In this document: in pieces, positions 52,245-61,868 of the stretch
Numbering within the stretch: position 1 is the first letter of the stretch
Layout: each line of letters starts with the position of its first letter
Source: Planococcus versutus
GTDB lineage: Bacteria; Bacillota; Bacilli; Bacillales_A; Planococcaceae
Length of the DNA: 64,000 bases
Reading direction: 5' to 3'
Assembly (NCBI RefSeq): GCF_001186155.3
Contig: NZ_CP016540.2
Coordinates: 1,900,001-1,964,000 of the forward strand
The notes under the pieces: generated by a model
What the model was told of the DNA's origin: nothing
The model's input: the letters and a program-made list of their open reading frames with translations, nothing else
The model's database searches: none
Program-made: the position numbers and the translations under genes

Positions 52245-53111
52245 GTGAAAGAATTGAAATTTAAGAACGTCTTTTTCATCCTTGTTGGAGCTGCTATTTA
52301 TAGTTTTGGATTTGTTCACTTTAATATCCAAAACGAATTAGGAGAAGGCGGTTTTGCTGGGATTACATTGATTTTGTACTTCATCTTTAATTGGGACCCT
52401 GCTTTAATGAATTTGCTTTTAAACATTCCATTATTTTTTATAGGATGGAAGCTTCTTGGTAGAAAAGTTTTTCTTTATACCGTTATCGGCACTGTAGCGG
52501 TTTCTTTCTTTTTGAAAATCTTTTTAATCTATGAAATTCAAATCAACTTACAAGATGATTTATTTTTAGCGGCATTGTTTGCAGGTGTTTTTGTCGGCAT
52601 TGGACTCGGTATTATTTTCAGGTTCGGAGGAACTACTGGAGGCGTAGATATTATTGCCCGTTTAGCCCAAAAGTACATAGGCTGGAGCATGGGGAAAACC
52701 ATGTTCTTGTTTGACGCCGTCGTCATTATGTTATCTTGGTTAACGTTTCTCGATCATCGCTCCATGATGTATACTCTTGTTGCTGTTTTTATCGGCGCTC
52801 GGGTTATTGACTTTGTGCAAGAAGGTGCTTATTCAGGTCGTGGTGCGTTAATCATTTCAAATTCGCAGGAAGAAATCGCCAGTCGCATTGCTATTGAAAT
52901 GGATCGTGGCATTACCATTCTTCGAGGCTATGGGCATTTCACGAAAGAAGAACGAGAAGTATTGTATTGTGTAATTGCAAGAAATGAAATTGTGCGGTTA
53001 AAGAGCATTATTAATTCGGTAGATCCTCATGCATTCGTTTCGTTAATGGATGTTCACGATGTAATGGGTGAAGGATTTACGCTCGATGAAGAAAAACGAC
53101 CAATTGAATAA
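52245..53111 (+). CDS. ypjC: YitT family membrane protein (YpjC-like, DUF161 plus DUF2179)
   Basis: The frame is open from 52008, but the GTG at 52245 has AAAGGAG ahead and gives 288 residues beginning VKELKFKNVF. Five or six membrane segments fill residues 8-190 (FFILVGAAIYSFGFVHFN, GLGIIFRFGGTTGGVDIIARL). The cytoplasmic DUF2179 domain with GITILRGYGHFTKEEREVLYC follows. The family is widespread and poorly understood. It is divergent from ypjD and ends at a shared terminator. Confidence 0.88.
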   Translation: MKELKFKNVFFILVGAAIYSFGFVHFNIQNELGEGGFAGITLILYFIFNWDPALMNLLLNIPLFFIGWKLLGRKVFLYTVIGTVAVSFFLKIFLIYEIQINLQDDLFLAALFAGVFVGIGLGIIFRFGGTTGGVDIIARLAQKYIGWSMGKTMFLFDAVVIMLSWLTFLDHRSMMYTLVAVFIGARVIDFVQEGAYSGRGALIISNSQEEIASRIAIEMDRGITILRGYGHFTKEEREVLYCVIARNEIVRLKSIINSVDPHAFVSLMDVHDVMGEGFTLDEEKRPIE

Positions 53112-53121
53112 CAGGAAAGTA

Positions 53122-53153
53122 CAAAAAAACGGCCCTATGTGGGCCGTTTTTTT
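53122..53153. terminator. Bidirectional intrinsic terminator
   Basis: ACGGCCC and GGGCCGT arms around TATGT, with A7 before and T7 after, between convergent ypjC and the zinc peptidase gene. Confidence 0.92.
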
Positions 53154-53835
53154 ATGAACGATTCATACTTGTATAAATTAAAATCAATCTACCCAATTCA
53201 AGAACGGCAACTGCAGTAGCTGCCACATATGTCATGGCTGCTGCACTCAACACTTTTTTAGCGTGTCGCTCTTCTTCGTTTCGAATAATGTTATGCGATA
53301 ACAATTGGTCCATCGCTCGACTGGAGGCATTAAACTCAACAGGCAAAGTTATTAGCTGGAATACAACACCCGCTGCTAACAGAACAATACCAATCAGTAA
53401 CGCCCCACTCCATGCGGAGAAAAAGCCGATCATAATAAAAACCCATGACATATTTGATGAAATGTTTACAATCGGCACTAACCGATGACGCAAGCGCAAA
53501 AACGAATAATCTTCTGCATCTTGGATAGCATGTCCTACTTCATGAGCCGCAACAGCTGTACCAGCAATAGAAGCATCATTATAGTTATGGCTACTTAGTG
53601 CCACTGTTTTGGTCACAGGATTGTAATGATCGCTGAGCATACCGCGACTTTCAATAACCTTAACATTTTGCAAACCATTAGCATCCAATATAATGCGTGC
53701 GACTTGAGCACCTGTTTGTCCTGATGTTGAACGTATTTTCGAGTATTTTCCGTATGTTCGTTTTAATTTAAATTGAGCCCATAATGGGATGATCAACAAA
53801 AGAATAAAATAGAAGATATAACCGCCTATACTCAT
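53152..53835 (-). CDS. Membrane zinc metallopeptidase, YugP-like (Zn_peptidase_2)
   Basis: A 227-residue protein: N-terminal membrane helix (about 5-22), zinc motif H98-E-V-G-H102 (AAHEVGHAIQD), and two or three further helices after residue 120 with FNASSRAMDQLL between them. The family matches B. subtilis YugP, a putative neutral zinc peptidase. In B. subtilis the sporulation gene ypjB occupies this spot, so the gene here has a different neighbourhood. Substrates unknown. Confidence 0.87.
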   Translation of the reverse strand: MSIGGYIFYFILLLIIPLWAQFKLKRTYGKYSKIRSTSGQTGAQVARIILDANGLQNVKVIESRGMLSDHYNPVTKTVALSSHNYNDASIAGTAVAAHEVGHAIQDAEDYSFLRLRHRLVPIVNISSNMSWVFIMIGFFSAWSGALLIGIVLLAAGVVFQLITLPVEFNASSRAMDQLLSHNIIRNEEERHAKKVLSAAAMTYVAATAVAVLELGRLILIYTSMNRS

Positions 53836-53886
53836 CTGTAAAACAGCACCTCTTTCTACTTGATGCTTTTATTTTACTTTCAATAG

Positions 53887-54501
53887 TCAGTGTTGGTCAA
53901 CTAAAACGGATTGTGATTTATTCAAATAAGCTACATAAAAGGCAAAGCTGACACAAGCAATAGAAAGCCAAAATGTAAAATAACCAATTTGGCTACTGTA
54001 TTCGCTTAATCTGCTATAAATAGGCATTTGGTCAAATACGTAATCGATCACATCGTTATGCAATGTCCAAATTGCTGTTAACGCAACGGATAGCCACCCA
54101 AAACGGTAGTGCTCGATATATAGGACCGCTTGCAACGCCATTGCAAAGTGAGAGCCTATTAACATCCAACCAATCCAGCCGATTGAACCCGTTTCCCAAA
54201 GTGTCAACAAATTCATAACAACTGCCCACAAGCCATATTTAATCAGTGTGATAAAAGCCAATGCTTCAATTAACCGGTTTCGTTTTCCAAAAATCCATAA
54301 CCCCAGAACAATTGTAAAAAACAAACTAGCTGTCGGACTATCCGGAACAAATAGCAAAAAAATAGGTTCTGTAATTTTTAACTGCCAGCCATACCATATG
54401 TATCCATAAACGGTACCACCTAAATTGATCAAAAATAGCAAAATCAAAAATGGACGGTACATTAGCCAAGCTGAAATTTTAATCGCGAAGGAAAGCATCA
54501 T
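53887..54501 (-). CDS. ypjA: YpjA-like integral membrane protein (DUF1405)
   Basis: From the ATG at 54501 (MMLSFAIKIS, with GAGAGGAAG ahead) it has 204 residues and about six membrane helices, for instance FLILLFLINLGGTVYGYIWY and FTFWLSIACVSFAFYVAYL. The central IWYG, NLLTLWETGSIGWIGWML and NDVIDY blocks fit DUF1405. It lies behind qcrABC in the known order, but a terminator separates them. Function unknown. Confidence 0.85.
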   Translation of the reverse strand: MMLSFAIKISAWLMYRPFLILLFLINLGGTVYGYIWYGWQLKITEPIFLLFVPDSPTASLFFTIVLGLWIFGKRNRLIEALAFITLIKYGLWAVVMNLLTLWETGSIGWIGWMLIGSHFAMALQAVLYIEHYRFGWLSVALTAIWTLHNDVIDYVFDQMPIYSRLSEYSSQIGYFTFWLSIACVSFAFYVAYLNKSQSVLVDQH

Positions 54502-54523
54502 TTTTCTTCCTCTCAAGGTAGAA

Positions 54524-54552
54524 AAAAAGAGCCGGTTTCCCGGCTCTTTTTC
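54524..54552 (-). terminator. Intrinsic terminator of the qcrABC operon
   Basis: AAAGAGCCGG and CCGGCTCTTT arms around a short loop with T-rich tracts, ten bases beyond the qcrC stop. Confidence 0.9.
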
Positions 54553-54561
54553 TATTATTGA

Positions 54562-55344
54562 TTATTCTGCTTCAAGGCCTGAAATAAATTCAGCTAGGAC
54601 TTGTAGATCTTCATCTGTTCCATCCCATGAAGGAGGCATTACTTGCGCTCCGTCTTTTTCAATCCCGTTGACAGCAATTTCAGAGATTTCTTCAGGAGTC
54701 AAGCCAGTCCCAACTAGTGTTGGTCCAACAGCTCCTTCTAAATTATCTCCGTGACAACTGATACATGCAGCGCCAGAATATACTTCATATCCTGGATCAG
54801 TTGTATCGATTTCCACTTCTTCTGTAATTTGCCCTTGTGCTTCAGCAGCTTCCCAGTCATGGTTAGCTACTGATTCCCATGTAAGGAAAATGATTGCTAC
54901 TATAGCAAGAATCATAAATCCTGTTGGCAATGGGCGTTTCGAAGGACGTCTTTCTGGTCCACGATCTAAGAATGGTGCTAGCATAAGTGCTCCAAAAGCA
55001 AGTCCTGGAACAATGATAGCGCCCACGATATTAAATGGTCCAGAAGCAAATTGGTACTTCAGTAATTGATATAAGAACAAGAAATACCAGTCTGGCAAAG
55101 GAATATATGCTGTATTAGTCGGGTCAGCCTGGCCCTCAAGAGGCGATGGGTGAGCAACTGTCAACAGCAGATAACCGATTAAGAAGACTGAACCAATCAT
55201 CCATTCTTTCAAAAGGAAGTTCGGCCAGAAAGCTTCTGTTTTACCAGGGTATTCGGAGTAATCTTTAGGAACATTCGGCTGACGGAATTCCAAACCTGGA
55301 ACACGCGAATCCCCTACAAATTTCATCCCTTTTCCGCGATGCAT
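54562..55344 (-). CDS. qcrC: Menaquinol:cytochrome c reductase, cytochrome b/c subunit
   Basis: A 260-residue fusion of subunit IV of the b6f type (three membrane helices, about 50-175) with a C-terminal c-type cytochrome domain. The heme is bound at C194-x-x-C197-H198 (CISCHGDN), and the distal ligand is probably Met in AQVMPPSW. It passes electrons from the bc complex towards cytochrome c oxidase. Last gene of qcrA-qcrB-qcrC. Confidence 0.95.
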   Translation of the reverse strand: MHRGKGMKFVGDSRVPGLEFRQPNVPKDYSEYPGKTEAFWPNFLLKEWMIGSVFLIGYLLLTVAHPSPLEGQADPTNTAYIPLPDWYFLFLYQLLKYQFASGPFNIVGAIIVPGLAFGALMLAPFLDRGPERRPSKRPLPTGFMILAIVAIIFLTWESVANHDWEAAEAQGQITEEVEIDTTDPGYEVYSGAACISCHGDNLEGAVGPTLVGTGLTPEEISEIAVNGIEKDGAQVMPPSWDGTDEDLQVLAEFISGLEAE

Positions 55345-55383
55345 AAGTGTTCCCTCCTTAAAAAATCCTTGTTACGCAATGAT

Positions 55384-56058
55384 TTATAGCGGTCCTGAAA
55401 TACCTTGTCTTCTAATCATAATAAAGTGAGCAGCTAGCAACCCAAGCAACGCTGCAGGTAAGAAGAAGACGTGAATCGCGAAGAATCGTGTCAAAGTCTG
55501 TGCACCAAGGATTGTTGAATCCCCAGCCAATAGAATTTTGATTGAATCGCCAATCACCGGTACAGAAGCTGCAATTTCAATCCCAACTTTTGTTGCGAAT
55601 AGAGCTTTCATATCCCATGGAAGCAAGTAACCTGTAAAACTTAACCCAAGAATGACACCGAATAGTAAAACGCCAACTACCCAGTTCAATTCACGTGGTT
55701 TCTTATAAGAACCTGTAAAGAATACTCGTAGGGTATGAAGGAAAATCATAACAACTACAAGAGAAGCCCCCCAGTGATGCATCCCACGCACAATTTCTCC
55801 AAAAGCAACTTCGTTTTGAAGATAGTAAACCGACTGCCAAGCATTTTCAATATCTGGCACGTAATACATCGTTAAGAACATACCGGATAAGATCTGAATC
55901 ACTGTAATGAAAAATGTAAGTCCCCCAAAACAATAAACAAATGCTGAAAAGTGGTGTGCGGGGTTTACGTGCTCAGGTACTTCATGGTCAGCAATATCAC
56001 GCCAGATAGGCGTAATGTCCAATCGCTCATCAACCCAATCATATAACTTGTTTAGCAC
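55384..56058 (-). CDS. qcrB: Menaquinol:cytochrome c reductase, cytochrome b subunit
   Basis: A 224-residue b6-type cytochrome with four membrane helices. The heme-ligand histidines are in MHHWGASLVVVMIFLHTLRV and FFAIHVFFLPAALLGLLAAH. C43 (FVYCFGGL) corresponds to the cysteine that covalently holds the extra heme in B. subtilis. FTGYLLPWDMKA lies at the quinone site. It follows qcrA by 21 bases. Confidence 0.96.
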   Translation of the reverse strand: MLNKLYDWVDERLDITPIWRDIADHEVPEHVNPAHHFSAFVYCFGGLTFFITVIQILSGMFLTMYYVPDIENAWQSVYYLQNEVAFGEIVRGMHHWGASLVVVMIFLHTLRVFFTGSYKKPRELNWVVGVLLFGVILGLSFTGYLLPWDMKALFATKVGIEIAASVPVIGDSIKILLAGDSTILGAQTLTRFFAIHVFFLPAALLGLLAAHFIMIRRQGISGPL

Positions 56059-56079
56059 TGGTGTCGTACCCCCTAACTA

Positions 56080-56583
56080 TTAAACTAGTGTGTTATCTCT
56101 TACTGCGCCGATTGCAACAAAACCATCTTGTTCTTTAACTTGATACTCATCCAGTGGTCCAAGCGGCGGTGTTCCTGCAATGTTTTGACCATTTTTCTCA
56201 TAACGGCCAGCGTGACACGGACAGAAAAATTGTGTCGGGTGTTCCGGAGAACCTGCCCAGTTCACTGTGCAACCTAAATGTTTACAAACTGGTGAAAGTG
56301 CGATTAATTTGTCGCCTTCTTTATACACCCAAGCTGAATTCGTCACTTCAGATTTGTACCAAGCGTCTGTTTGTTCAAATGTAAAGTCGACACGCACTGG
56401 CTCTTCTGTGATATCAGCTACAGCTTGATCAGTTAAAACGTAGTCTCCGCCTTCATGTTGTTGAAGAATCGGGTCTACTGCAAAACGAACCATTGGCATC
56501 AACATACCTGCTGCCATGAAACCACCTACACCTGTTAATGTGTAGCCTAAAAATTGACGTCGTGATACACGATTATTACTCAT
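56080..56583 (-). CDS. qcrA: Menaquinol:cytochrome c reductase, Rieske iron-sulfur subunit
   Basis: The ATG at 56583 (MSNNRVSRRQF) has a GGGGGGAAAAGG site ahead and gives 167 residues. An RR-containing N-terminal signal-anchor (SRRQFLGYTLTGVGGFMAAG) suggests Tat export. The 2Fe-2S cluster is bound by CKHLGC and CPCHAGRY (two Cys, two His, plus the disulfide pair). It takes electrons from menaquinol and hands them to the cytochrome c domain of QcrC. Confidence 0.95.
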   Translation of the reverse strand: MSNNRVSRRQFLGYTLTGVGGFMAAGMLMPMVRFAVDPILQQHEGGDYVLTDQAVADITEEPVRVDFTFEQTDAWYKSEVTNSAWVYKEGDKLIALSPVCKHLGCTVNWAGSPEHPTQFFCPCHAGRYEKNGQNIAGTPPLGPLDEYQVKEQDGFVAIGAVRDNTLV

Positions 56584-56723
56584 CCTTTTCCCCCCTCTAA
56601 CATTCAAGGTCAGTCCAATGGACATACTCATTCAAATATAATTACTAGGACAACCTAATGATATATCAATCAATTCTGTAGGTCAATATCGCAAAGAGCC
56701 TATTCAAGCAGTTTGTGAACATT

Positions 56724-57176
56724 TCATGAATGATGTGACCATTCTTTTGTAAATAGCGGTAATACCTGTCTTAACTGATCTTCCATTACCGAATTTTTAA
56801 ACGATTGATCCATATCTTCTATTGGAATTGCCGGTAACCATAAAACATTTTTCAAGCTATCCAATGTTCGCCATTCAGAATCAGTAGTCAAATAAAATAC
56901 ATGTTTGAATTTTGTATGCTCTACTTCTTTTGTCAGTTCATCAGCTATTCGTTGTCGGTCTGCAGTTTTTCCATAAGAGATAGGCGGCAGCAAAAGAATC
57001 CGCCCTTTAAATTGTTTTTCAAGCAAAGCCGTTAAATTTTGCAAATACTCAGAAGCCCCTGCGCTTGACTTCATTCCTGTTTCGCTCAAATCTATTTGAA
57101 GTAGCGGCACTACAACTGTATCGATATAGTCTTGCTGATTTAAATATTGATCAATTTCTTTTCCGATAAAATGCAT
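56724..57176 (-). CDS. ypiF: YpiF-like protein (DUF2487)
   Basis: A 150-residue cytoplasmic protein starting MHFIGKEIDQYLNQQDYIDT, with VVPLLQIDLSETGMKSSA and ILLLPPISYGK. It lies between ypiB (nine bases) and qcrA, exactly as ypiF does in B. subtilis. No catalytic motif stands out; function unknown, although the constant link with qcrABC is suggestive. Confidence 0.85.
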   Translation of the reverse strand: MHFIGKEIDQYLNQQDYIDTVVVPLLQIDLSETGMKSSAGASEYLQNLTALLEKQFKGRILLLPPISYGKTADRQRIADELTKEVEHTKFKHVFYLTTDSEWRTLDSLKNVLWLPAIPIEDMDQSFKNSVMEDQLRQVLPLFTKEWSHHS

Positions 57177-57185
57177 AATCGCTTT

Positions 57186-57746
57186 TCACTCTCCGTTTTT
57201 TTTAGTAGAATTCAATGTTTGCAGTATTGATGAAAGTTCAAAGAAACGATCACGATCGTTAGCATCCAAAGCATCATCAATTTGTTTAGAAAGAGACTCT
57301 TCTTGAAAAATCGACATACTCTCTGCGAGAATTTGTTCAGCAGTTTGACGATCTTTCTCATCAATTGATGCATCTTCAGGTACATATGGATTTTCTTCTA
57401 GCACCGATAAGTATAGTACCGGCGGTGGAATGTTTGGAAAGTTTAATTGAATATACAAATGCTCTTCCGGATTTAACCGCAAATCATGAAATGACTTTTC
57501 TGCATCTGCTGTCATTAAATTCCCCTTGTAAAAGCGGAATGGAATTTCTTTCGACTCACTTGAGGACATAACCATCGCGCGTGGACAATAATGCGCTTCT
57601 TCAACAAAATGAGTTTTATCGAGTAGCTCTTCGTTACTTAGCATATAGTTCAAAATCCAAATGCATTCACGTCTTTTCATCTTGTATGATTGCAAAAACC
57701 AACGGACAAATTGCTTTTTTTCACCTAAGGATATTGAAGCGGTCAT
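57186..57746 (-). CDS. ypiB: YpiB/ReoY family protein (UPF0302)
   Basis: The ATG at 57746 (MTASISLGEKK) follows AAAGGAGGAAG and gives 186 residues. The N-terminal helical part has KKQFVRWFLQSYKMKRRECIWILNYML (quoted in part) and HFVEEAHYCPRAMVMSS; the C-terminal third is acidic. The family includes ReoY of Listeria, which helps ClpCP-dependent turnover of MurA and so adjusts peptidoglycan synthesis. It is co-transcribed with the TPR protein ypiA (14 bases upstream). Confidence 0.88.
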   Translation of the reverse strand: MTASISLGEKKQFVRWFLQSYKMKRRECIWILNYMLSNEELLDKTHFVEEAHYCPRAMVMSSSESKEIPFRFYKGNLMTADAEKSFHDLRLNPEEHLYIQLNFPNIPPPVLYLSVLEENPYVPEDASIDEKDRQTAEQILAESMSIFQEESLSKQIDDALDANDRDRFFELSSILQTLNSTKKNGE

Positions 57747-57760
57747 GAAACTTCCTCCTT

Positions 57761-59014
57761 TCAATCGAAAGACTGTTGCCAATCAAACCACTCGGGGTTT
57801 TCTGGTTCTAGTACTTGCAATTCTTTAATAATTTCGAGAGCAACTTCTCTTTTTCCTTCTTCTATTAAAAATAAAGCGTATTTCTTTAGAAAAACAACGT
57901 CGTCTTTAAAAGAACTGTAAGCTTTTTCATAATAAATCATCGCTTGTGCATAGTCTTCTGTACGTTCATAAGCTTCTGCAATCATGGGATATAAACCAGA
58001 CCAGTCATCCCCACTTTCAATGACCATTGTCGCAAGCTCAAGTACATCATCATCTTGCTCTTGTAAATGGAAATAAGATATCAGCGTAAAAATTGCTTCC
58101 ATATACTCCGGGTCTAGCGCGATTGCCTGTCGCAGATGATGAACACCTTCATTTGACTTACTCAGTTTTAATGCAAGTTTTCCTGCAAAGAGATAGAGCT
58201 CTTTATCAAATTCGTCTCTTGCGATTCCTTCACTTATTGCTTGATATGCAGCTTGATAATCTTCTGCCATATTCAAACTTTGAGCTTTTAATAAATAAGC
58301 AGAAAAATAGTCTGAATCAATTCCAATTAATTCATCAAGACGGCGAACAGCCATCTCGTATTGACGCGTCTGAAAAGCTGCGAATGCTGCTCCAAACAAA
58401 ACGTCGGGCGAAGCTTGACTCTCTAGAGCCCTTTCGTAATAAGGCAAGGCCTCTTCATAAGCCGCTCCTGCACTATATACTTCAGCAAGTCTCTCAGAAA
58501 TATTGACGCCTTCAATAACAATTTGCTGTGCTTCAAGCTGTTGATAAATTGTGGCAGACTCAAGGTAGCGCCCAGAATCTAATAATAGCTCTGCTTTTGC
58601 TTGTTGCAATAGAGGTTCATCCGGCAATAATTCGATTGCTTCATTTAACCGACTTTCCGCAGCTTCGAGCAAGCCTTGCAATTGGAACAAATCAGCTAAT
58701 GTTACAAGTGCTTGAGCATATAATTCATCGTCTTTTGAGATTTCCATCAAAGCATTTAATGCATCATCTTCTCGGTCTGCATCAATTAATAAATTAGCTC
58801 GGTCAATAACAAGTTGTGCTTCTTCCGGAAAAATAAACTCAAGATGTTCGATTACTTTGATTGCTTCTTCCACAAATCCGATTTCTGCTAGCCACTCTGA
58901 CAAACCGTATTGCTCATCCGGGTTACCGTTAAGTAAATAATCATCAAGTAAGGTATTTAGAAGATTGGGATCTCCTTGTTCTACCGCTTTTTGTATTTGT
59001 TCTATAGTCGCCAT
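57761..59014 (-). CDS. ypiA: Tetratricopeptide repeat protein YpiA
   Basis: A 417-residue protein built almost wholly of helical TPR units (for example AQALVTLADLFQLQGLLEAA, EALPYYERALESQ, YAQAMIYYEKAYSSF). It is a protein-interaction scaffold in the cytoplasm, without membrane segments. Its constant neighbour is ypiB; in Bacillales the two are implicated in control of MurA stability. Strongly acidic overall. Confidence 0.88.
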   Translation of the reverse strand: MATIEQIQKAVEQGDPNLLNTLLDDYLLNGNPDEQYGLSEWLAEIGFVEEAIKVIEHLEFIFPEEAQLVIDRANLLIDADREDDALNALMEISKDDELYAQALVTLADLFQLQGLLEAAESRLNEAIELLPDEPLLQQAKAELLLDSGRYLESATIYQQLEAQQIVIEGVNISERLAEVYSAGAAYEEALPYYERALESQASPDVLFGAAFAAFQTRQYEMAVRRLDELIGIDSDYFSAYLLKAQSLNMAEDYQAAYQAISEGIARDEFDKELYLFAGKLALKLSKSNEGVHHLRQAIALDPEYMEAIFTLISYFHLQEQDDDVLELATMVIESGDDWSGLYPMIAEAYERTEDYAQAMIYYEKAYSSFKDDVVFLKKYALFLIEEGKREVALEIIKELQVLEPENPEWFDWQQSFD

Positions 59015-59076
59015 ACAATCACCTATTCCTTCACATTCTACCTATCATCCTACACGAAAGGCAGTTATTATCATAA

Positions 59077-59101
59077 TAAAAAACTCTCCATTAGGAGAGT
59101 C
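59077..59101 (-). terminator. Intrinsic terminator of the aromatic operon
   Basis: GACTCTCC and GGAGAGTT arms around TAAT, followed by TTTTATT on the minus strand; the first arm overlaps the aroA stop. Confidence 0.88.
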
Positions 59102-60383
59102 ATTTTGTCAGTATATTGAGATGTTCAAAAAAACTTGGATAGGAAATTGAAATGCATTCGGCATCATCAATCACAACTTCTCCTGTCGCTATTAAAGCGG
59201 CTATCCCCGCCATCATTCCTAAGCGATGATCTCCGTAAGAAGTCATTTTAGCACCTATTAACTCTGTTGGACCGTGAATAATCATGCCATCTTCTGTCGC
59301 TTCGATAGCTGCGCCCATTTTTGACAATTCTTTAACAACTGCTGCAATCCGATCTGTTTCTTTCACACGCAATTCTTCAGCGTCTTTAATGACAGTCGTT
59401 CCTTCTGCTTGAGTAGCAATCAATGCGATCAACGGCAGTTCGTCAATTAAGCGCGGAATCATTTCGCCACCAATTTCAATTCCTCTTAATGCACTTGAGT
59501 AGACTGTTATGTCAGCTGAGCGTTCACCTTGTGTGTCATTTTCATTTACTTCAATACGCGCACCCATTTGTTCAACAACATCTAAAATTCCTGTACGTGT
59601 TGGGTTGATGCCGACATTTTTTAATACCACTTTACTGTCTTGTGTAATTAAAACAGCTCCAATTATAAATGCAGCAGACGAAATATCTCCAGTGACTTGG
59701 ACATGAGCCGCTGTGAGCTTTTGACCGCCTTCAAGTTTTATGACATGATCTTGACGCGTAATTGTTGCGCCAAAATGTTCCAACATAATTTCTGTATGGT
59801 CACGCGATACAATCGGTTCGTGGATAATGGTTTTGCCATCTGCTTTTAAAGCAGCTAATAACACCGCTGACTTCACTTGTGCGCTAGCAACCGGCAACGT
59901 ATAGTCAATTGCTTTCAACTGTGTGCCTTGAATCGCTAACGGTGTGTAGTGTCCGTCTTGACGTCCTTTAATATCTGCGCCCATTTCACGAAGTGGACTG
60001 ATGATTCGCTTCATTGGACGTTTAGCAATTGATTGATCTCCAGCCATGATTGAATGAAAAGAAGTTCCTGCTAATAACCCGAGCATTAGACGCGTGGTCG
60101 TACCTGAGTTTCCTGTATCTAAAACTTGAGAAGGCTCTTTCCATAAATCGTCTCCTTGACTTTTGATGGTCACTAAATCGTGCGTCACTTCGATTTCTAC
60201 GCCTAATTTTCTAAAACAAGAAATTGTGCTCAAACAGTCATCTCCCATAAGAAAGCCTTCGACTGTCGTGATGCCCGTCGCTATAGAACCAAACATAATT
60301 GCTCGGTGAGAAATTGATTTATCTCCCGGAACTTGTATACTGCCGGTTAAGCTTGGATTGTTATATGATAACGATAAAGCCAT
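59100..60383 (-). CDS. aroA: 3-phosphoshikimate 1-carboxyvinyltransferase (EPSP synthase)
   Basis: From the ATG at 60383 ([12 protein letters not shown]) it has 427 residues, the usual length (428 in B. subtilis, where it is named aroE). The frame opens earlier inside tyrA, but GAGAGG suits the later start. [14 protein letters not shown] near the N-terminus, [15 protein letters not shown], and RIKETDR-type [11 protein letters not shown] are the substrate-binding signatures; DHRLGMMAG is at the C-terminal domain. It makes EPSP from shikimate-3-phosphate and PEP. Last gene of the operon. Confidence 0.95.
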   Translation of the reverse strand: MALSLSYNNPSLTGSIQVPGDKSISHRAIMFGSIATGITTVEGFLMGDDCLSTISCFRKLGVEIEVTHDLVTIKSQGDDLWKEPSQVLDTGNSGTTTRLMLGLLAGTSFHSIMAGDQSIAKRPMKRIISPLREMGADIKGRQDGHYTPLAIQGTQLKAIDYTLPVASAQVKSAVLLAALKADGKTIIHEPIVSRDHTEIMLEHFGATITRQDHVIKLEGGQKLTAAHVQVTGDISSAAFIIGAVLITQDSKVVLKNVGINPTRTGILDVVEQMGARIEVNENDTQGERSADITVYSSALRGIEIGGEMIPRLIDELPLIALIATQAEGTTVIKDAEELRVKETDRIAAVVKELSKMGAAIEATEDGMIIHGPTELIGAKMTSYGDHRLGMMAGIAALIATGEVVIDDAECISISYPSFFEHLNILTK

Positions 60384-60399
60384 AGAGCCATTCATCCTC

Positions 60400-61488
60400 T
60401 CAAGAAATATACGTATCGTAAATCGTACGTGTTGAAATACATTTTTGCGCACGCGCGCGATCTTCAGTAGTTTGAAAACTAATAATTAGTATACCGAAGA
60501 CATCTTCACGTGTTTCTAAAATTCGCAAATTGACAATGCTGATTTGTTCTTCTGCCAAATAGCCCGTCAGTTCCGAGATAACTCCTGGCACATCAGGTAT
60601 ATCGATATATAAATCGAACACTGAAAACATAGCACCATGTCCAGAAATCGGCAATTTATCTCGAACCATTTTAGCGTGTGTAAAATACTCTTGAATCGGC
60701 TCCGGGTCATTTTTTTGAAGCATTTGCTTTAACTCTTCCATTTGCTCCATCCAGTTTTCTAACTGTTGAACAATCATCACATTGTTTTGAGTCGTAATAT
60801 CTCGCCACATTTCTGGATTTGCTGAAGCAATACGTGTAGTATCTCGAAAACCACCCGCTGCTAATTGGCGAGTGAACGGGAATTTTTCTTCATGGTCAAG
60901 TTGATGAACCAGCGATGCCGCAATTAAATGAGGGAAATGACTAACAATTGCAGTCATATGATCATGTTCTTCAGCAGTTAACACTTTGATTTTAGCTTTC
61001 GTGACTGCTAATAAATTTGTTAAACATTGCATGTGTTTTTCATCAGTTTGATGGTTTGGCGTTAAAATATAAAAGGCATTTTCAAACAAGACCTCTTTTG
61101 CAGCTTCTACACCACTTTTATGCGATCCAGCCATAGGATGACCACCAATAAACAGATGGTTTAGCTTTTTAGAAGCTTCCATTATTTGTGTTTTTGTACT
61201 GCCGGTATCTGTTAATATGACATCATCTTTTAATTTCCAGTACTTGCTTTGTTCCATCAACTTGATCGTGGCACCTACAGGCGTCGCAAAAATAATAACA
61301 TCTGCTTCTGATGCAGCTTGTTCAAGTGATGGTGGTGAACTATGTATGATACCCATTTTAAAGGCTTTCCTTGAAGTTAACGCACTAGAATCGTAGCCTG
61401 CCACATGGACATCACGATTGCGCTGAAGCGCTTTTGCGAGAGATCCACCAATCAAGCCCAATCCAATAATTAAAATATGCTTAGTCAC
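60400..61488 (-). CDS. tyrA: Prephenate dehydrogenase with ACT domain
   Basis: A 362-residue enzyme for tyrosine synthesis. Rossmann loop [13 protein letters not shown], then [12 protein letters not shown], the [14 protein letters not shown] catalytic block with His, and a C-terminal ACT domain ([19 protein letters not shown], about 290-360) for feedback control by tyrosine. Its ATG overlaps the aroH stop. The trp and hisC genes found between these two in B. subtilis are absent. Confidence 0.95.
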   Translation of the reverse strand: MTKHILIIGLGLIGGSLAKALQRNRDVHVAGYDSSALTSRKAFKMGIIHSSPPSLEQAASEADVIIFATPVGATIKLMEQSKYWKLKDDVILTDTGSTKTQIMEASKKLNHLFIGGHPMAGSHKSGVEAAKEVLFENAFYILTPNHQTDEKHMQCLTNLLAVTKAKIKVLTAEEHDHMTAIVSHFPHLIAASLVHQLDHEEKFPFTRQLAAGGFRDTTRIASANPEMWRDITTQNNVMIVQQLENWMEQMEELKQMLQKNDPEPIQEYFTHAKMVRDKLPISGHGAMFSVFDLYIDIPDVPGVISELTGYLAEEQISIVNLRILETREDVFGILIISFQTTEDRARAQKCISTRTIYDTYIS

Positions 61489-61868
61489 TTTGAACTCACC
61501 TGGCTTTTAGCTGATAAATCCGGACGTAGTTTTTTAGCTTCGTTTAAATAAACATGATGAATTTCTTTTTGACCCACGCCTGTATTAACATGCATCATGA
61601 CACGGATGCATAAAGGCATACTGCCTGGAACATCCATTTCATGCGTACACATGACGGGTACGTAATTCCACTCTTTAATGGTTCTTACGGCTTTAGCAGG
61701 AAAAGCTGAAGAAATATCTGTAGTTGTCGAAATGATAACAGATGCGACATCTTCGGGCTCAATGTTATTTTCTTTAGCCATTTCCAAAACAAGACGTTGT
61801 GTTTCTTCTTGGATTTCATCCGCATGATCTGCGGAAACCGTAATTGCCCCTCTTATTCCACGTATCAT
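61485..61868 (-). CDS. aroH: Chorismate mutase, AroH type
   Basis: A 127-residue monofunctional trimeric mutase: MIRGIRGAITVSADHADEI with catalytic Arg7, LVLEMAKENNIEPEDVASVI, PVMCTHEMDVPGSMPLCIRVMMHV (quoted in part), all conserved with B. subtilis AroH. It turns chorismate into prephenate for Phe and Tyr. ATGA overlaps join it to both aroB and tyrA. Confidence 0.96.
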   Translation of the reverse strand: MIRGIRGAITVSADHADEIQEETQRLVLEMAKENNIEPEDVASVIISTTTDISSAFPAKAVRTIKEWNYVPVMCTHEMDVPGSMPLCIRVMMHVNTGVGQKEIHHVYLNEAKKLRPDLSAKSQVSSK

